Positions 8,294 to 10,077 of a stretch of DNA of 10,077 bases are shown here, in pieces. Position 1 is the stretch's first letter; the number at the start of each line of letters is the position of its first letter. The DNA comes from Cephalothrix spiralis. Lineage: Eukaryota; Nemertea; Palaeonemertea; Archinemertea; Cephalotrichidae. The stretch lies in assembly GCA_032353305.1 (NCBI GenBank), contig JAUCNG010371594.1, positions 1 to 10,077 on the forward strand. Direction: 5' to 3'. Made by a program: the position numbers and the translations under genes. The notes beneath the pieces are model-generated. The model had not been told where the DNA came from. It was given only the letters and a program-made list of their open reading frames with translations, and did not search any database.

Positions 8294-9388
8294 TTACTCA
8301 ACCGGTTTTAATGTGATTTGCATGATTAGAGAATCACCGACTAGATAAGGTGAATCGGGTGGAATCATTTCACTAATCGATATCTTCTTATCGATTTCGG
8401 TATCTGCCGAATATCGATTTTTGGAGAAATTTTTCTTTCCTGACACTGAGCACAGAAGCTTGTCTTTACCAACAACAGAAAGGAGAAATTCGACGGGACG
8501 AGGTTGGTCCAGTATAAGATTAGAACAGAGCACGCAGCGGAAATCTTCAGAGGTATTTGAGTAACCTTTCGGGCAGACTTTTAATTCCCATTCCCATGTC
8601 TGAGACGGGAATGACGATGACCGTGTCGTGAAACGAAGACTGATTTCAGATCCTTTTTGACATGATGAAAAATTTGGAATGACTAGTCTCTTATCCCAGC
8701 GTAGCTCAGTGTAATTCCGTAACATGTATGCATGACACAAAAAATCCTTAACAGCAGACCGACTCCGGAGTGAGAGGGAATGAAACTTGAATGCCTGCAT
8801 CAGATAGGGTTGAAATAACAATGGATACTGCTCCGCCAAGCGGATTTTCTCTATATCACAAATCTGATCCGGAGTCATCATGCCAAACCGGATATTAGGT
8901 AAAATGGCTTTCAGGTGTGTCTCCATCTTAACCATTCTCTCCGGATGAGTGGCAGCAGACAACCATTTTGTTACAGCCTGCCATAACTCGTATTCATCTT
9001 TTATGGTTAAGTTAGAGCTCTTTAGGAATTCGATGAGTTGCTCTTGCTCTAAATTGATCCATTCCTGTTCCCATTCTGCAGATAAAGTGATATCGTCCAT
9101 GCTCTCAGAAAGGGCAGTGACACTAGAGGAAATTAATTTTTCATGATAACATTTTGTACCATACTGGAACCACACATGGAAAACATCTTTTAACTGTAAC
9201 TTTGGAATGATGTGTAACCTAGCGAATTCGATACAAACTTCTTGGAGTTCTTTGACATTGTATTTATCCGCTAGAACCAGAACTGGTAGAGCGTTTTCAG
9301 CATTCAAAAGAACGCGGCAACCGTAGAGAAACTTGAGGAAGTTAGGGAAGACTTCAATGCACATACTCTCTTCAACAAGCTCAATGAC
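8294..9388 (-). CDS. BTBD17-like gene, terminal exon
   Basis: One 1,095-base exon encodes the end of the BTB domain, the whole BACK domain and the C-terminal beta-rich domain. The acceptor TTTATCTTTAG ends at 9389. The eight codons before the first internal ATG (VIELVEES) continue the BTB fold and show that the exon starts at 9388 and not at that ATG (9364). The stop is TAA at 8296-8294. Confidence 0.88.
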   Translation of the reverse strand, partial: VIELVEESMCIEVFPNFLKFLYGCRVLLNAENALPVLVLADKYNVKELQEVCIEFARLHIIPKLQLKDVFHVWFQYGTKCYHEKLISSSVTALSESMDDITLSAEWEQEWINLEQEQLIEFLKSSNLTIKDEYELWQAVTKWLSAATHPERMVKMETHLKAILPNIRFGMMTPDQICDIEKIRLAEQYPLLFQPYLMQAFKFHSLSLRSRSAVKDFLCHAYMLRNYTELRWDKRLVIPNFSSCQKGSEISLRFTTRSSSFPSQTWEWELKVCPKGYSNTSEDFRCVLCSNLILDQPRPVEFLLSVVGKDKLLCSVSGKKNFSKNRYSADTEIDKKISISEMIPPDSPYLVGDSLIMQITLKPVE

Positions 9389-9980
9389 CTAAAGATAAAA
9401 AGAGGAAAAAGTACAGTATTCTGTTAAAACGTAAAAGTTCATAACAAACAATGAAACTGAACTTACTATAGGTTTATCTCATGAGTTAGTTGGTTTTCAT
9501 TTTTTTAAGAATCATTTTCTTTAATTTTTTCCGGGGGGTGTGGAAGTGGCGTTGTCATGGATTACATTTAAACTATTTGAGAGACAATTTGCATGGGTGA
9601 TCCTCCTTTTTTTGGACAAAATCTCCGCTGTCCGCAAAATCGTTTGAGCAAAAGAATAATTTTGGAAATTATTTAAAAAAAATTGCACCAGTACTCAAAA
9701 TAGATTTTCAGACAATAATAATTAAAAATATTGAAAAAAAATTCACTGTGTACCTCAACCCTCCTCCGCAATTTTGTGAGTGTGGACCGGGCCGCCGGGG
9801 GTACTTTACTCCAATCCTAGTGGCTCCGCGCCAAATATGATACACAAGTAAACAAGCTATGTTTCTTTTGATAATTACCTGGTTGTCTGGGTCGGACCAC
9901 TCTTTACTAAGCATACGTTCGAATACATCGCTGGACCGCAATAGGATAAGTTTGTGGGCTGCGTAACTGTCTTCTCCAAC
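8294..9980 (-). CDS. BTB/POZ-BACK protein, BTBD17-like, 3' part (two exons, 5' end missing)
   Basis: The last two exons, 9980-9879 and 9388-8294, join in phase 0 to 398 residues ending in TAA. The first begins VGEDSYAAHKLILLRSSDVF, the classic middle of a BTB/POZ fold (H-K-x-x-L, R-S-x-x-F). The BTB domain ends near residue 95 after FPNFLKFLYGC and the ADKYNVKEL helix. A BACK domain follows at about 100-235. A beta-rich C-terminal domain (about 245-398) with several cysteines matches the domain order I associate with BTBD17 and related BTB proteins. Such proteins often act as dimers, and many BTB-BACK proteins are Cullin-3 adaptors, but this one shows no Kelch repeats and its partner is unknown. 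The first part of the BTB domain and the start codon lie beyond position 10077. Exon borders are TTTAG/GTTGG, CAG/GTAATT and CTTTAG/GTCATT. Confidence 0.85.
9389..9878 (-). other. Intron of the BTBD17-like gene, with a GC-rich repeat-like patch
   Basis: A 490-base phase-0 intron. Two GC-rich islands stand out: about 9530-9560 (CCGGGGGG and following) and about 9758-9832 (GGACCGGGCCGCCGGGGG and following), separated by very AT-rich sequence. The open frame that continues from the upstream exon into this intron has no family match and is read-through only. The patchy composition suggests remains of a dispersed repeat, but no terminal repeats or target duplication could be found. Confidence 0.6.
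9879..9980 (-). CDS. BTBD17-like gene, internal BTB exon
   Basis: A 102-base, phase-0 exon of 34 codons encodes the central BTB segment from VGEDSYAAHK to EWSDPDNQ. The acceptor is TCGATTTAG at 9989-9981. The donor after CAG is GTAATT from 9878, a slightly weak match to consensus. Confidence 0.85.
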
Positions 9981-10077
9981 CTAAATCGATAAGAATGTTA
10001 TATTCATCAACATCCCCTACCATATGCAATCATATTGTTCCAGGCGCCAGAAAATATTTCCCTTCACACATTTTTCT
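9981..10077 (-). other. Intron upstream of the BTB exon, running off the window
   Basis: This sequence ends in the acceptor of the 9980-9879 exon. I find no frame that supplies the missing beginning of the BTB domain, so the preceding exon must lie past the window's right end. Confidence 0.6.

Noticed and set aside
9708-9878. Continuation of the BTB exon frame into the intron
   Set aside because: The donor at 9878 and the precise phase-0 fit to the exon at 9388 show this part is intron; its translation does not continue the BTB fold.
1-10077. tRNA, rRNA, CRISPR arrays, and viral or transposase genes
   Set aside because: A reading of both strands by eye found no tRNA box pairs, rRNA cores, regularly spaced repeats, or polymerase or integrase motifs.

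Overview
This is an animal (metazoan) nuclear genome fragment. The DNA is AT-rich, spliceosomal introns with GT...AG borders interrupt two of the three genes, and all three products belong to animal protein families. The gene types and base composition fit a lophotrochozoan, most likely a bivalve mollusc. That assignment is an inference from general resemblance and was not tested.

Layout: (1) 1-655, upstream DNA ending in a good splice acceptor. (2) 659-2365 (+), an uninterrupted coding exon for a 568-residue DC-STAMP/DCST-family membrane protein. It has six predicted transmembrane segments and a C-terminal C4C4 RING-like finger, the fold of the sperm-egg fusion proteins DCST1/DCST2, sneaky and SPE-42. 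(3) 2614-4326 (-), a complete three-exon calmodulin-like gene. Its last coding exon is only 29 bases long. Joining the exons gives exactly 148 residues with four EF-hands. (4) 4327-8066, about 3.7 kb of AT-rich DNA with no gene I can support. It contains one 252-bp CpG-dense element with terminal inverted repeats (5525-5776) that looks like a MITE. (5) 8294-9980 (-), the last two exons of a BTB-BACK protein of the BTBD17 type. Its 5' end lies beyond the window, and its predicted 3' UTR holds a perfect 21-bp hairpin. (6) 9389-9878 is the intron between those exons; it carries a GC-rich patch that may be a dispersed repeat.

How the genes relate: the DCST-like and calmodulin-like genes converge tail to tail, with only 248 bases between their stop codons. 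Candidate poly(A) signals on each strand would make their 3' ends overlap. Nothing in the sequence shows that the three proteins share a pathway. I see no clear new multi-gene system. The points most worth a second look are the 3'-UTR hairpin, the MITE-like element, the shortened single-exon DCST-like gene and the divergent calmodulin.
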